Part shown: one piece after another, positions 22,403-34,390 of the stretch
Numbering within the stretch: position 1 is the stretch's first letter
Layout of the letters: each line of letters begins with the position of its first letter
Assembly: GCA_963682055.1 (NCBI GenBank)
Contig: OY821743.1
Span: 11,730,566-11,794,565 of the forward strand
Origin: Primula veris
Taxonomy: Eukaryota; Streptophyta; Magnoliopsida; Ericales; Primulaceae
Reading direction: 5' to 3'
DNA length: 64,000 bases
Notes under the pieces: generated by a model
The model's database searches: none
Seen by the model: the letters and a program-made list of their open reading frames with translations, nothing else
Told to the model about the DNA's origin: nothing
Program-made: the position numbers and the translations under genes

Positions 22403-25400
22403 ATGACAAACATGTCGCCTATTCAGTTGCCTATCGAAAGTGAGCATGACCCAGTGGTTGGTGGAGATGTTCATAACACTGGGGGCGATGCGATTGTGGG
22501 GGGCTACCGCCAATGACGTAGCTGCAGCGGCTGCGGCCATGGCGGATGCTACGGCCAAAGCTGAGGCTACGGCCGAAGCAGCGGCCACGGCCAAGGCCGC
22601 AACTAAGGCTGCGGAAAAAGCCAAGGCTGCGGCCAAGGGCAAGGCACCGATAAATTCGGTTGTGCCTACTTTGCCGACTTCTCATCTGGAGAAACCGGAA
22701 AAATTCAGGGGAGACAACTTTAAACGTTGGCAGCAAAAGATGCTGTTTTATCTCACGACCCTGAATATGACCAGGTTTCTCAAGGAGACTGCTCCCGTCC
22801 TAAGCGAGGACGATCTGGACGAGCAATCGTTCTCTGCGGTTGAGGCATGGAGACATGCCGACTACCTATGCAAGAACTATATCCTGTGTGCTCTAGATGA
22901 CACGTTGTTCAGTGTTTTCGAGTCCAAAGCTACTTCAAAGAAACTGTGGGAGACTCTCGAAAATAAGTACAAAGTGAATAACGCTGGCACAAAGAGATTT
23001 GTTGTCACGGACTTTCACGAGTACCGTATGACTGACAGCAGAGGTGTCATGGAGCAAGTTGAGGATCTCCAACTGATTTATCACCGCCTTGAGGCTGAGG
23101 GGCTAGTTATTAATGAGCCTTTCCAGGTGGCACTCATGATTGAGAAATTACCGCCGTCATGGAAAGACTTTCAAAACTACCTGAAGCACAAGCGGAAGGA
23201 AATGAGGTTGGAGGGACTCATTGAGAAGCTCAACATCGAGGTGAGCAACCGTCGCTCCGTGAGGAGAGTCGGTGGTGGTAACATCCCGATGGCAAAGGCC
23301 AATGTGGTCGAAAGCTCCAACGTCAAACGGAAACGTTTTGACAACAGAGGCAGTGCTGTTGTTGCAAAGAAATTTGCGGAAACCTGCTTTGTGTGTAACA
23401 GGACCGGCCATCGTGCCGCGGACTGTTATGACAATAAAGGCGCTGTTAAGCCTAAGCCCCCCCTAAGGAACTTCAAGGGAAAGGGAAAGAGAAAAGCTCC
23501 AGCTCAGGCACATCTGGCCGAGGGAGGACGAGATGATGACCACTTTACTGCTATGGTCTCTGAGGTGAATCTCGTGGGGAGCAATCCCAAAGAGTGGTGG
23601 CTGGATACCGGTGCCATGAGCCACATCTGCTCAACAAGGTGGATGTTTAAGACCTACGAGGCAGTAGAGGGAGAAAACTGCTTCATGGGAAATTCTGCTA
23701 CTTCCAAGGTGGAAGAAAAAGGAATGGTGGTGATGAAGATGACCTCGGGAAAAGAGATGAGGTTGACCAATGTGCTCCATGTTCCGGATATCCGTAAGAA
23801 TCTGGTATCCGAATCAGTGATGGTGAAGAACGGGTTCAAGCTAGTCTTAGAATCCAATAAAATTGTAATCACCAAAAATGGTGTCTATGTAGGCCGTGGC
23901 TATATGACCAACGACATGTTTAAGTTAAACGTAGGGACACCTGCTCCCAATAAAGGTGTTAAAGCTGAGGCTAGCACTAGTGATGTAATGACTGTTGCCC
24001 AAGAGGCCAATAAAAATTCTGAGTTTAATTATTTATTTGAGTCATTTCATTTGTAGCATGGTAGATTAGGTCACGTGAATTATAATTCTTTAAAGAAATT
24101 AATATCACTAAAACTAATACCGAATTTCGTTTTTGATAAGCAACACAAATGTGAGATTTGTGTAGAGGCAAAATTAACGAAATCATCGTTTCAACATGTT
24201 GAATGAGAAAGTGAACCTCTCGGTCTAATACACACGGATGTATGCGACTTAAAGTTTATACAAACGCGAGGAGGGAAAAAGTACTTTATCACCTTTATAG
24301 ATGATTGTACTAGATACTGTTACGTTTACTTAATGAGAAGTAAAGACGAAGCAGTTGAGAAATTCGCTCTTTATAAGACCGAAGTTGAAAATCAACTCAA
24401 TAGAAAAATTAAAACATTGAGAAGTGATAGAGGCGGTGAATTTGAATCACCGTTTGAGCAGATATGCGCTGAAAGCGGCATTATACATCAAACCACAGCC
24501 CCATACACTCCCGAGCAAAATGGGGTTGCTGAGCGTAAAAATAGAACGCTGAAGGAAATGATGAATGCTATGCTAATCAGTTCTGGGTTACCCCAGAACA
24601 TGTGGGGGGAAGCGATACTTTCCGCAAACTATGTTTTAAACAAGTTACCACATAAGAAGAGAGAAAAGACTCCATATGAATTATGGAAAGGTCATCAACC
24701 CAGTTATAAGAACCTGCGGGTTTGGGGTTGTCTCGCGAAGGTACTAGTTCCCACTCCTAAGAGGATGAGAATTGGTCCTAAGACGGTGGACTGTGTGTTC
24801 ATCGGATATGCACAAAATAGTAGTGCATATCGGTTTCTCGTACACAAGTCGGACAATCCCGATGTGCACGTAGATACGTATATGGAAAGCCGAGAGGCTT
24901 CTTTCTTTGAGGATATCTTTCCCCGGAAATTACCTACATCTGTAGCAACTAAAGAGTTGAATAGTGAAGGAAATGTGGGGGCAAGTGAACCGACAGAGGA
25001 AGAGAAAGAGCCTCGACGCAGCAAAAGGGCAAGGAAGGAAACTTTCTTTGGACCTGATTTCTTAACCTTCATGGTTGAAGGCGAACCGGTGACATATAAA
25101 CAAGCTATGTCAACACCGGATTCCCAATATTGGAAAGAAGCTATTCAAAATGAGATTGAATCAATCATGCAAAACCACAGTTGGGAACTAGTGGATCTTC
25201 CGAAAGGATGCAAGCCCCTAGGTCACAAGTGGATCTTCAAAAGGAAGTTAAGGGTTGACAGCACGATTGAGAAATACAAGGCGAGACTTGTAGTAAAAGG
25301 CTTTAGGCAAACTGAAGATGTCGATTATTTCGACACGTATGCTCCTGTCTCCAGGAAAACGTCAATCCGAATCGTCATTGCTCTCGCAGCTTTGTTTGAT

Positions 25401-26636
25401 ATGGAAATACATCAAATGGATGTAAAGACGGCATTTCTAAATGGAGAACTAGAAGAAGAAATTTACATGGAACAACCGGAAGGGTTTGTAGTTCCTGGTA
25501 AAGAGCACCAAGTGTGCAAACTTGTAAAGTCTCTATATGGACTCAAACAAGCGCCAAAGCAATGGCACGAGAAGTTTGATAGAATTATGCTATCAAACGG
25601 TTTTCACATTAATGAGTGTGATAAATGCGTCTACTCTAAAGGAAGTGGAAGAGACTGTGTCGTAGTCTGTCTCTATGTGGATGACATGATCATAATTGGG
25701 AGTAATGATAGAATCAGCTCCACAAAGAAAATGTTGTCACAACACTTCGATATGAAGGATCTGGGTATAGCTGATGTAATACTTGGTATGAAGATTACCA
25801 AAACATCAGAAGGATATGCCTTGTCCCAAGGTCACTATGTTAAACAAGTATTAGACAAGTTTGACAAGGGCAGTAAGGCTATGTCTAGAACCCCAATTGA
25901 GTTCAACTGTAACCTGAAAAAGAATTCCGGTAAGAGTGTGAATCAATTGGAGTTCTCTCGAGTCATAGGCAGTCTCATGTATATAATGAATTGCACTAGA
26001 CCAGACATAGCAAACTCAGTAAGTAGACAGAGCAGGTAGACCAGCAATCCGAATGAGGAACACTGGAAGGCCATAATGAAACTTCTCAGGTATATGAGGT
26101 TTTCAGCCGATTACAGGCTGCACTATACCAGATATCCAGCGGTACTGGAAGGGTATTCAGATGCCAACTGGATATCAGACTCCAATAGCACAAGGTCCAT
26201 GAGTGGATATGTGTTTATAATGGGAGGAGCTGCTGTGTCTTGGAGATCCTCCAAACAGACATGTATTGCAAGGTCAACTATGGAATCTGAATTCATAGCG
26301 TTGGACTTAGCAACCGAAGAGGCAGACTGGCTGAGAAGTCTATTGGAAGGAATTCCAATGTGGCCAAAACCTGTTCCCGCAATAAGCATGCATTGTGATT
26401 GTCAATCAGCTATTGCGCGAGCTCAGGATCATATGTATAATGGAAAGTCTTGACATATACGTCGAAGACATAAATCCGTAAGGGAATTGTTATCCAAGGG
26501 TGTGGTGTCCTTAGATTTTGTAAGATCAAAGGAAAACATAGCGGATCCATTAACAAAAGGCTTGACTCAAGTAGGAGTCGAGACGTCATCGAACAGAATG
26601 GGATTAAAGCCCATTAAATTGGTGGCCCCCACATAG
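22403..26636 (+). pseudogene. Copia-2 Gag-pol relic
   Basis: The likely start is ATG 22403 (MTNMSPIQLP). A six-G run at about 22497-22502 shifts the frame, and Gag continues in the frame of 22505-24056. Gag has an unusual Ala/Lys/Glu tract (about 22505-22645), then a normal copia core and zinc knuckle CFVCNRTGHRAADC (near 23385). Protease has WWLDTGAMSH (Asp at 23604-23606). The frame is stopped by TAG 24054-24056 and TGA 24204-24206 in integrase, TAG 26037-26039 before RNase H and TGA 26451-26453 within it. Integrase Asp/Glu motifs (SDRGGEF, EQNGVAERK) and RT YVDD (CLYVDDMIIIG) survive in 24333-26039. RNase H motifs ([18 protein letters not shown]) are in 26076-26453, and the C-terminus (ENIADPLTKGL) ends at 26636. 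Confidence 0.9.
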
Positions 26637-26895
26637 GCAACCCAACCTAAACGGAATATTTCCTGATAGATTCAAAGGGAAACTGAACTGTGGGGGCAAC
26701 CGAACAAAGCACTCGGGAACCTGGAGTTCCCAGCCCATTTCCGTAATGACAGAGTGATAGACCTGTACCATTGTAAGGGTGAGCTTGAGGCTCTTAATGA
26801 TCCAAGTAACTCGACGGTCGAGTAAAGTGAGTCAGGACACTTTCGATTTGGAACACCTATAACGAGTGTGTAAGGCCGGTACCATGTGATGAGCT

Positions 26896-27926
26896 TGGGC
26901 GGGCTTGCTCGTCGGGTTTTTAGCTCTTCGGGAAAAGCGCACCTGTTCGGGAAAAAGTTTGCCTGTTCTTGTTCGGGAAAAGTGTTCCTGTTCGGGAAAA
27001 GTGTTCCTGTTCGGGAAAAGCGTGCCTGTTCGGGAAAAGCTTCCAGCAAAGTTGTAACTGTTGCAATAAATATGAATTCATTGCAAAGTTAATACTGCAG
27101 TTTCGAATTTCGAAAAACTGATAGTAGTAAAGTGACTTTAATGGCTGAGATACTCAGCAAGCCTATAAATAGGCAGACCCCCCACATGTCAAAATACACA
27201 ACATTCTGAAAAAACACAGCAGCATATATCATCTCTCAAAAATCAGCATTACATTTTAGAACCAGAGAGAACCACCCACCAACAGCTCGACCTTGACTCG
27301 TCGCCAGTTTCCGGCGAGTCATCCGAGACATTGTACCTTGGGATCGAAGCGCCAACGCAACCAGAAACCTTAAGGTGGTTGGGCGAATATCGGTTAAGGG
27401 CATACTGTTAACAGTAGCCTCGTATTATTTTGTTTTCAATTCTGTCCATTTTTTTAATTTTGTCCATTTACAATTCTGTCATTTCAATTACGCAATTTAC
27501 TTTTCTGTAATTTTAATTTCAATATTTTACATTGCTGTCCTTAGCTGTAGCTTTTAATTCTGTTTGTACCTTTCTGTAATTTCTTTAAAGTTCTGGTTTT
27601 TGCTGTAATTACTATTCTGTAATTTAATTCAGTAATTAGAATAGTTTCAATTCAGTCATGTAATTTCAGTTTAAACCAGAACAGTCCGGCTGTTAAGTTT
27701 ATACTTTCCAGTCTGGCAGTTTCTATTTATTGCAATTCAATACATCAGATTATTAATTAATAATAATCTGATAATGGTTGCTTTAATTATTTTTCAGTAC
27801 CTACATGTTGTAATCAGTTTATTGTATTCCATTTGGAAATTAATAAAGATTACACTGGGTTTTTGTTTAATTCTTGTTTAGTCTTTTATTTATTATTAAT
27901 TGTTATTTCGTACACGGAAACCAACA
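26896..27926 (+). repeat. Copia-2 3' LTR, 5'-truncated
   Basis: Homology to the 5' LTR begins near the CTTGCTCGTCGGG motif and runs collinearly for 1020 bp to CCAACA. The first roughly 390 bp of the LTR and the polypurine tract are missing; 26637-26895 is 3' untranslated sequence. A TATA box is at 27164-27171 and the minisatellite at about 26928-27045. Confidence 0.85.
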
Positions 27927-28613
27927 GACCCTTCACACGTGGTGGACTTTGAGGACATTGAGGTTAGTGCGGATGTGACCTACGAGGTGGGACCTACGAG
28001 GATTATCGATGTGCAAGAGAATGAACTTCGAGGAAAAACGATTTGATTGGTAAAGGTGGTTTGGAAACACGATGGAGCCGAGGCAACTTGGAAACACGAG
28101 GATGAGATGAAGAAGAAGTATCATGACCTCGCCTTTTCTTTAGGTACTTTTCCTTAGATGCTCTCTAATTTCGGGACGAAATTTCTTTATCGGGGAAGGG
28201 TTGTAACGCCTAGAGTTATAGTTTATTTTATTAGAGTTTAGTTTACTAGAAAGGTCGTATTTTGAGTTTTATGGTCCGTTTTGGAGTTGTTGAGGTAGAA
28301 GCATGCCATCTTACTTTACTTTATTATCTTTCATTTTGTAGCTGCTTGTTTTACGTTGTCATCTTTTATTCTGTTAGATATTGTATATAGCTGGGTACTT
28401 CATTTGAGATTCTTACATGTTTTTCATTTACTTGAGTTATGGATGGTGGAGTATAACGAGTTGTGGACCCTGTGTATTTTATTTCTTGGATTATGAGACG
28501 ACTTGTACTTTGAAATTCTTATGGTCTTATTTATAAAAGTTGATCATTTATGGGGGTAGTTCTTTAGAGAGGAAATGGAATTTCGGGCCGAAATTCTTTT
28601 AAGGAGGGTGTGC

Positions 28614-30439
28614 TGTAACATCCCGGATTTTTATAAATGGTTTTATTTTCGATTAAATGTATCCAAAAACATTTTATACAATTTTTAGCCAAAAACCAAA
28701 ACTCTTCCGAAAAACTTTATTTTTAAAACCTGTTACTAATTTTATAAATAAAAAGGACCCAATAGCTTTGTTTATAAAAATTTATTATTTTGGAGAAGTA
28801 AAATAATAGGTTTGTTTATGAGTTAACTTTTAGAACTTTGTGGATCAAATAGTTCGCTTCCCCAAACTCTCTCAAAACAGTTTTACATAAAACATTTTTC
28901 ATCCCACTTTTCAAAACAGAAAACCAAAAAGAGAGAAAAGAGATGTTCCAAAGCATAGGAAGAAGAAGAAGAAACCACCATTAGCGAGTTTTTTCCGGAA
29001 GCATCTCCTCTACGAACTAAGGTAACAGGGGTTATCCATTGCGACTGGACGGGGGTGTATGTTAGGGTTAGATCTTGCGTTTTATAAAATTTGGAGGGTT
29101 TTTCTTTTATCTCAATTATATTCTATTAAATTGTTAATTAAGTTTTATTTGTTGCTCTTTTGGTTCACTTATTTGAATTTGAGAATTGGGAATTTAGACA
29201 TATGAATTTCGAATTAATGAGAATATAGATGGGTTTGTTTGTTTTTATGAGTTGTTATGTGTTATTATAGTTGTTGATGAAATTGGTTAAATTTATGTTG
29301 AATAAAGATGAGTTGTAGTTTATACATACAAGGTGTTTGTTAAAATGCCTGAATGAGATTTTATATTGTTGGACTTGTTTGGCTAGTTGTGATTCTAGTA
29401 CCTATGTTTATGTGTTTTGTTGAATTGCGATAATTTGACATTTGGGAATGCTAGTATTTTGAGAATGTGATTTTGTCGAGAATTGTGATAATTGAATAGT
29501 ATAATATTATTGGCCGAGGCCTTGAGTTTTATTTATTGGCAATGGTCTATGTCTCTCCCTATACCGGGGGCATAAGACGAGCCGAGGGGTATAGGGATTG
29601 ACTCGTCTTACGGATTGGGATGAGTGGCGTGAGAGGTACAAGTGTGTACTTTAAATATTTATATGTTGGCAATGGTCTATGTCTCTCCCTATACCGGGGG
29701 CATAAGACGAGCCGAGAGGTATAGGAAATGACTCGTCTTACGGACTGGGGCGAGTGACGTGAGAGGTCCAAGTGCACACTTTAAATATTTATATGTTGGC
29801 AATGGTCTATGTCTCTCCCTATACAAGGGACATAAGACGAGCCGAGGGGTATAGGGAATGACCTACCTTACGGACTGGGGTAGATGGCGTGAGAGGTCCA
29901 TGTGTGTTATAAATGTGTGTGTTGGAGTTGCTTAATTTATTTCGTTGTATGATGCTATTACATTTCTTTTGATACGTTGTTATTATAGTTGTTGTTTGTG
30001 AGTTCTTTCATTTATTGGATGGAGTGACGGTATCCTGTGTGGTGCCGTCCCGTCTATATATGTGTGTGGGACTCACTGTTACTGTTTTGTCTTTCAGGTA
30101 CAACTTAGGTTGAGACATTTGGATAGGAGCATTAGCGAAGTATCACATAGGTTCGGGGCTTCTTTCAGTCGCTTTCTTTTTACTTAGACCATTTTTTAGG
30201 TTGTAGACTACGGGCAAATTAAATTCGTTTGATATCTTCCTTTTTTATAAATCTATTAAAACCATCTTGTCTTGTAGCCGCGTTTGGCAAACATTTCTAT
30301 TTCATTCGTATAATTGTTCCTTTGGCTCGCAAGTTGTTTTCCTTTAGAAGTTAAATTTTGTACCAACAGATTTTTTTTTTTCCTTTTGTTCAAAAGGTCA
30401 CGCATTGATGTCCGTTTTTTCGGATTTCGGGGCGTGACA
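28614..30439 (+). repeat. Gypsy-A 3' LTR, 1826 bp
   Basis: It starts TGTAACATCCCGG and ends GGGGCGTGACA, like the other gypsy/LARD LTRs in the window. Three tandem structured units of 130 bp lie at 29538-29900. No primer binding site follows, so it is a 3' LTR. Confidence 0.9.
29538..29900 (+). repeat. Structured tandem units in gypsy-A LTR, 3 copies
   Basis: Units start at 29538, 29668 and 29798. Each has ATGTC...G(G/A)CAT, CCCTATAC...GTATAGGG and a stem around the loop TTACGGA(C/T)TGGG. The last stem is ACTCGTC/GATGAGT or GGCGAGT in units 1 and 2 and ACCTACC/GGTAGAT in unit 3, so both sides change together. Confidence 0.75.
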
Positions 30440-30892
30440 AAACCCTTTGTAAGTTGTCACTATGCAGGGGCAGAGCCCTCTTATATTTTATTTTTCAATT
30501 TTCAATCATCACTAAAACTTGAAAAATGGAAGGTCTGAAGAAGTGAGATTTTGTTAATAGAATAATAAGTCTCTTCTGGTGTCTGAAACATGACCTTGCA
30601 TCTTAAATAGAACCAGAATTATAACCCGCCAAATGGTCAAAACATATTTTCGTCATTTGGGTTATTCTGTATATGCATTCAAAGTTTATAAAACTGTTAT
30701 TGAATGGATTGTCACATCTGGTCCAATTTACAAGCATCATAGTCCAGTGATCGGCCAAAACTAAGCCTGGCCTACCAATCAGTCTAGGTGAACTCAAAAC
30801 GCTCTCCACATAGTTACAATGTTGCGCATTTAAAACCCATACACAGAGATACGAAATTCAAATATGCAACAAACTTATATAGCAGTATATTT
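30440..30892. other. Spacer between gypsy-A and gypsy-B
   Basis: No gene, LTR end or primer binding site is visible. It may be old host DNA or a leftover of an earlier element. Confidence 0.4.
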
Positions 30893-31098
30893 ATCCACCA
30901 CCACCACCAAGAGGACCAAGATTCGTACCACCACACCAATTACCTGGGAACCAAGGGGGAGGGTTTCGAGGTAACCACCAAGGAGGGGAAAATCGTGGGA
31001 ACTACCGAGGAGGCTATCAAGGCCTAGGGAACCGAGGAAATAATGGGAGAAATCGAGTACCGCAAAGAAACCCACCAGCTCAGGCTCGTTTATATGCC

Positions 31099-33366
31099 TT
31101 GCCACAGTGGCCACACCAAGGAGATCCGCAAAATGTACAAGGTATGGTTCTTGTGTGCTCATCTTGGGCACATGTTCTTTTCGATACGGGAGCTTCGCGT
31201 TCTTTTATATCTAGATGTCTAGTTGAGTCTTTGTCGTTAGAAGTTGGGGTTCTGGAGAACCCGATTGTTATAGAGACTCCTGTTGGGGGTCGAGTTGTGT
31301 TGGACCGAGTGTGTCGGTCTTGTGAGATAATGGTCGTGGACCACTCATTTACGTTTGATTTAGTTGTCATCGAGATGTCGGGATTCGACATGATCCTTGG
31401 AATGGACTGGTTGGTTCATTTCAACTCTTTCATCGATTGTGTTCGACGAAAAATTTTCCTTACAGCTTCATCCGGAGATGAGGTGTTCTTTCGTGGGGAA
31501 AGGGACGCTACCCTTTCTTCTATTCCTTATTATTCCAAGTGGGTTGTGGGCAACCTGTCTTGTCTTTTGGCTAGTCATTCGATAGTGGATAATGACGAGG
31601 AAGTGGAAACGTGGCCAAGCGTAGTGGATGACTTTAGAGATGTGTTTCCGAAAGATCTACCGGGGTTACCACCGAAAAGAGGGTTAGATTTTTCTATCGA
31701 CTTGGTACCGGGAACGGCACCCATAGCCATTTCCCCGTACCGATTGGCACCGGTTGAGTTAAAAGACTTAAGTAAGCAGTTAGAGGAACTGCTGGAGAAG
31801 GGGTTTATTAGGCGGAGTACGTCACCGTGGGCGGCACCGAGCTTATTCGTGCAAAAGAAGGATGGGTCGATGAGGATGTGCATCGACTATCGAAAGCTAA
31901 ATAGGGTGACTATTAAGAATAAGTACCCACTACCTCGAATTGATGATTTGTTTGACCAATTAAAGGGAGCGACGTTCTTTTCAAAAATTGACTTGCGATC
32001 AGGCTATCACCAATTGAGGGTGAAAGATGAGGATATTTCGAAAACGACCTTTAGGACCCGGTATGGTCACTATGAGTTTGTGGTCATGCCATTCGGGTTA
32101 ACTAATGCGCCGGCGGCATTTATGGAGTTAATGAACCGAATCTTTAAGGAGTATCTCGACAAGTTCGTGGTGGTCTTCGTCGACATTATCTTGATTTACT
32201 CGAGTTCAAGAGAGGAACACGAGGAGCATCTCCGTTTAGCATTGCTCACGTTGAGAGAGCACCAACTTTACGGAAAATTTAGCAAATGTGAGTTTTGGCT
32301 AAATGAGGTGAAATTTCTTGGACATGTAATCTCTGAAGAAGGGGTAAAGGTGGATGCGATGAAAATTGAGGCGGTATCGAATTGGGCACAACCGAAAAAT
32401 GTGTTCGAGATTCAAAGTTTCCTGGGTTTAGCAGGATATTATCGACGGTTCGTCAAGGATTTCTCAAAGTTGGCAACTCCAATGACTCACCTTACCAAAA
32501 AAGGGGTGAAGTTCGTGTGGAGTGAGGCTTGCGAGAAAGCTTTCCTAGAGCTCAAGAAGCGGTTGACTAGTTCCCCCATACTAGTTATTCCTGAGCAAGT
32601 GAAGGGTTACCAAGTGTATTGCGATGCTTCGAAGGAAGGTTTGGGTTGCGTCTTGATGCAAGACGGAAAGGTTATCGCATATGCTTCGCGACAACTAAAG
32701 ATTCATGAAAAGAACTATCCGACTCATGATCTAGAGCTAGCAGCAATAGTTCATGCGTTGAAGATATGGAGGCATTATCTGTTCGGGGAAAAGTTCGAAG
32801 TGTTCTCGGATCACAAGAGCTTAGGGCATATTTTTACCCAACGAGATTTATATATGCGACAACGACGATGGATGGAATATCTGGAACAGTACGACTACGA
32901 CTTGCACTACCACCCGGGAAAGGCCAATGTAGTGGCGGATGCTTTGAGTCGAAAGTCTCATGCGACCTTAGTGCATGTGGCGATCGACGAATGGAGGATG
33001 ATGGGAAAAGTGAACGAGTTCGACATGGAATTGGGACATGTTAATGTGGGGACCTTGTACACAATAGTGGTACAACCGGAACTTGTGAGTAGGGTTCTGG
33101 AAGCACAAGATGGGGACGAGAAAGTGGAGAGCTATGAGAAACTGATGAGTTCTAGCGAAGGATTAGATGGTTGGACGAAAGGAACTGATAGAGGACTACA
33201 ATTTAAGGGAAGGACTTACGTGACGGAAAAATATGAGGAACAAGGTATAAAAGGAATTTCACCACTCCCGATTAGCCGTTCATCCCGACGGGACGAAAAT
33301 GTATCACGATGCGAAGAGACAATTTTGGTGGCCCAGAATGAAATGAGATGTAGCTTCATATGTTAG
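31099..33366 (+). pseudogene. Gypsy-B protease-RT-RNase H (inactive)
   Basis: The open frame continues upstream to about 30893 without an ATG, so the stated start is only a frame limit. Protease has [12 protein letters not shown] (Asp near residue 29). RT has the usual motifs ([43 protein letters not shown]), but the catalytic box reads FVDI where the family has a (Y/F)xDD pair, so the second aspartate is lost (residue 363, codon 32185-32187). RNase H keeps [23 protein letters not shown] and FSDHKSL and ends with NVVADALSR. After about residue 660 the frame drifts through indels and the integrase zinc region is lost from it. Related polymerases need both aspartates, so this copy could not reverse transcribe. 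Confidence 0.85.
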
Positions 33367-34390
33367 CAAGTGCCTAACTTGCCAGCAAGTGAAGGCGGAA
33401 CACCAAAGACCGGCGGGTATGCTCCAACCTTTACCGGTGGCGGAATGGAAGTGGGAAAGGATAGCAATGGATTTTGTGACCAACTTACCTAAGTCAGTAA
33501 GTGGGAATGATGCTGTATGGGTTGTGGTCGACCGTTTGACCAAATCCGCACACTTTATTGCAATCAAGATGACGAATTCGGTGGAAATCTTGGGACGAAA
33601 GTATATTAAGGAAATTGTTAGACTTCATGGGGTGCCGATTTCGATAGTATCGGATCGAGACGCGAGGTTTGTGTCAAGGTTCTGGGGCGTATTGCAAAAT
33701 GACTTAGGGACCAAGTTGACAATGAGTACGGTGTTCCATCCCCAAACGGATGGACAATCGGAGCGGACTATCCAAATGCTAGAGGATATGTTGCGCGCAT
33801 GTGTGAATGACTTCAAGGGAGGCTGGGAGAGCCATCTACCCTTAGTGGAGTTTGCGTATAATAATAGCTTTCAAGCTAGTATTGGCATGGCACCTTTCGA
33901 GGCTTTATACGGGCGGCCGTGTAGGTCTCCGGTGTGTTGGACCGAGGTGGGAGAAGCGAAAATGTTAGGACCGCAATCGGTTCAAGAGACGACAGAAAAG
34001 ATTAAGTTAATTCGACAAAGGCTTGAGAGTTATGCGGATAAGAGGCGGAGACCTTTGGAGTTCGAAAAGGGGGATCAAGTATTTTTGCAAGTTTCGCCCA
34101 GGAGGGGGATTATGAGGTTTGGCTCTAAAGGGAAGTTGAGCCCGAGATTTATCGGACCATTTGAGATCGTGGACCGAGTTGGAGAAGTTGCATATCAGTT
34201 GGACTTGCCACCAAAGTTGGTAGGGGTTCACCCGGTATTCCATGTGTCAATGTTGAAAAAGTACCATCACGATCCTTCACACGTGGTGGACTTTGAGGAC
34301 ATTGAGGTTAGTGCGGATGTGACCTACGAGGTGGGACCTACGAGGATTATCGACGTGCAAGAGAAGGAATTTCAAGGAAAAACAATATGA
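33367..34390 (+). pseudogene. Gypsy-B integrase and truncated chromodomain
   Basis: The reading follows a TGA near 33345 within the HHCC region ([16 protein letters not shown], about 33370). The core keeps [16 protein letters not shown] and DGQSERTIQ, the three acidic positions of the integrase. The C-terminus has [10 protein letters not shown] and [15 protein letters not shown], followed by a chromodomain-like [20 protein letters not shown] that a TGA cuts at 34390. The expected rest of the chromodomain (KVVWKHHGAEEAT) is readable after the stop with another stop at a Trp codon. Confidence 0.85.

Larger units (their letters stand above)
20618..27926 (+). mobile_element. Copia-2: Ty1/copia element inserted in gypsy-A
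   Basis: The element is flanked by the duplication GACCC (20613-20617 and 27927-27931), and joining the flanks restores the gypsy reading seen in gypsy-B. It has a full 5' LTR, a Gag-pol with one frameshift and several stops, and a 3' LTR whose first roughly 390 bp are deleted. The shared 1020 bp of LTR differ at roughly 20 sites, so it is much older than copia-1. Confidence 0.95.
27927..30439 (+). mobile_element. Gypsy-A 3' part with 3' LTR
   Basis: Resumes the gypsy pol end after copia-2 ([19 protein letters not shown], chromodomain-like, then stops), followed by an untranslated region, the polypurine tract AAGGAGGGTGTGC and an 1826-bp LTR. The nearest relative here is gypsy-B. No 5' half or 5' LTR remains. 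Confidence 0.85.

Noticed and set aside
29538..29900. CRISPR-like array
   Set aside because: The repeats are long, contiguous 130-bp units inside an LTR in plant DNA, with no spacer/repeat pattern and no cas genes.
31080..31391. Minus-strand open frames overlapping gypsy-B pol
   Set aside because: Shadows of the conserved pol reading on the plus strand.
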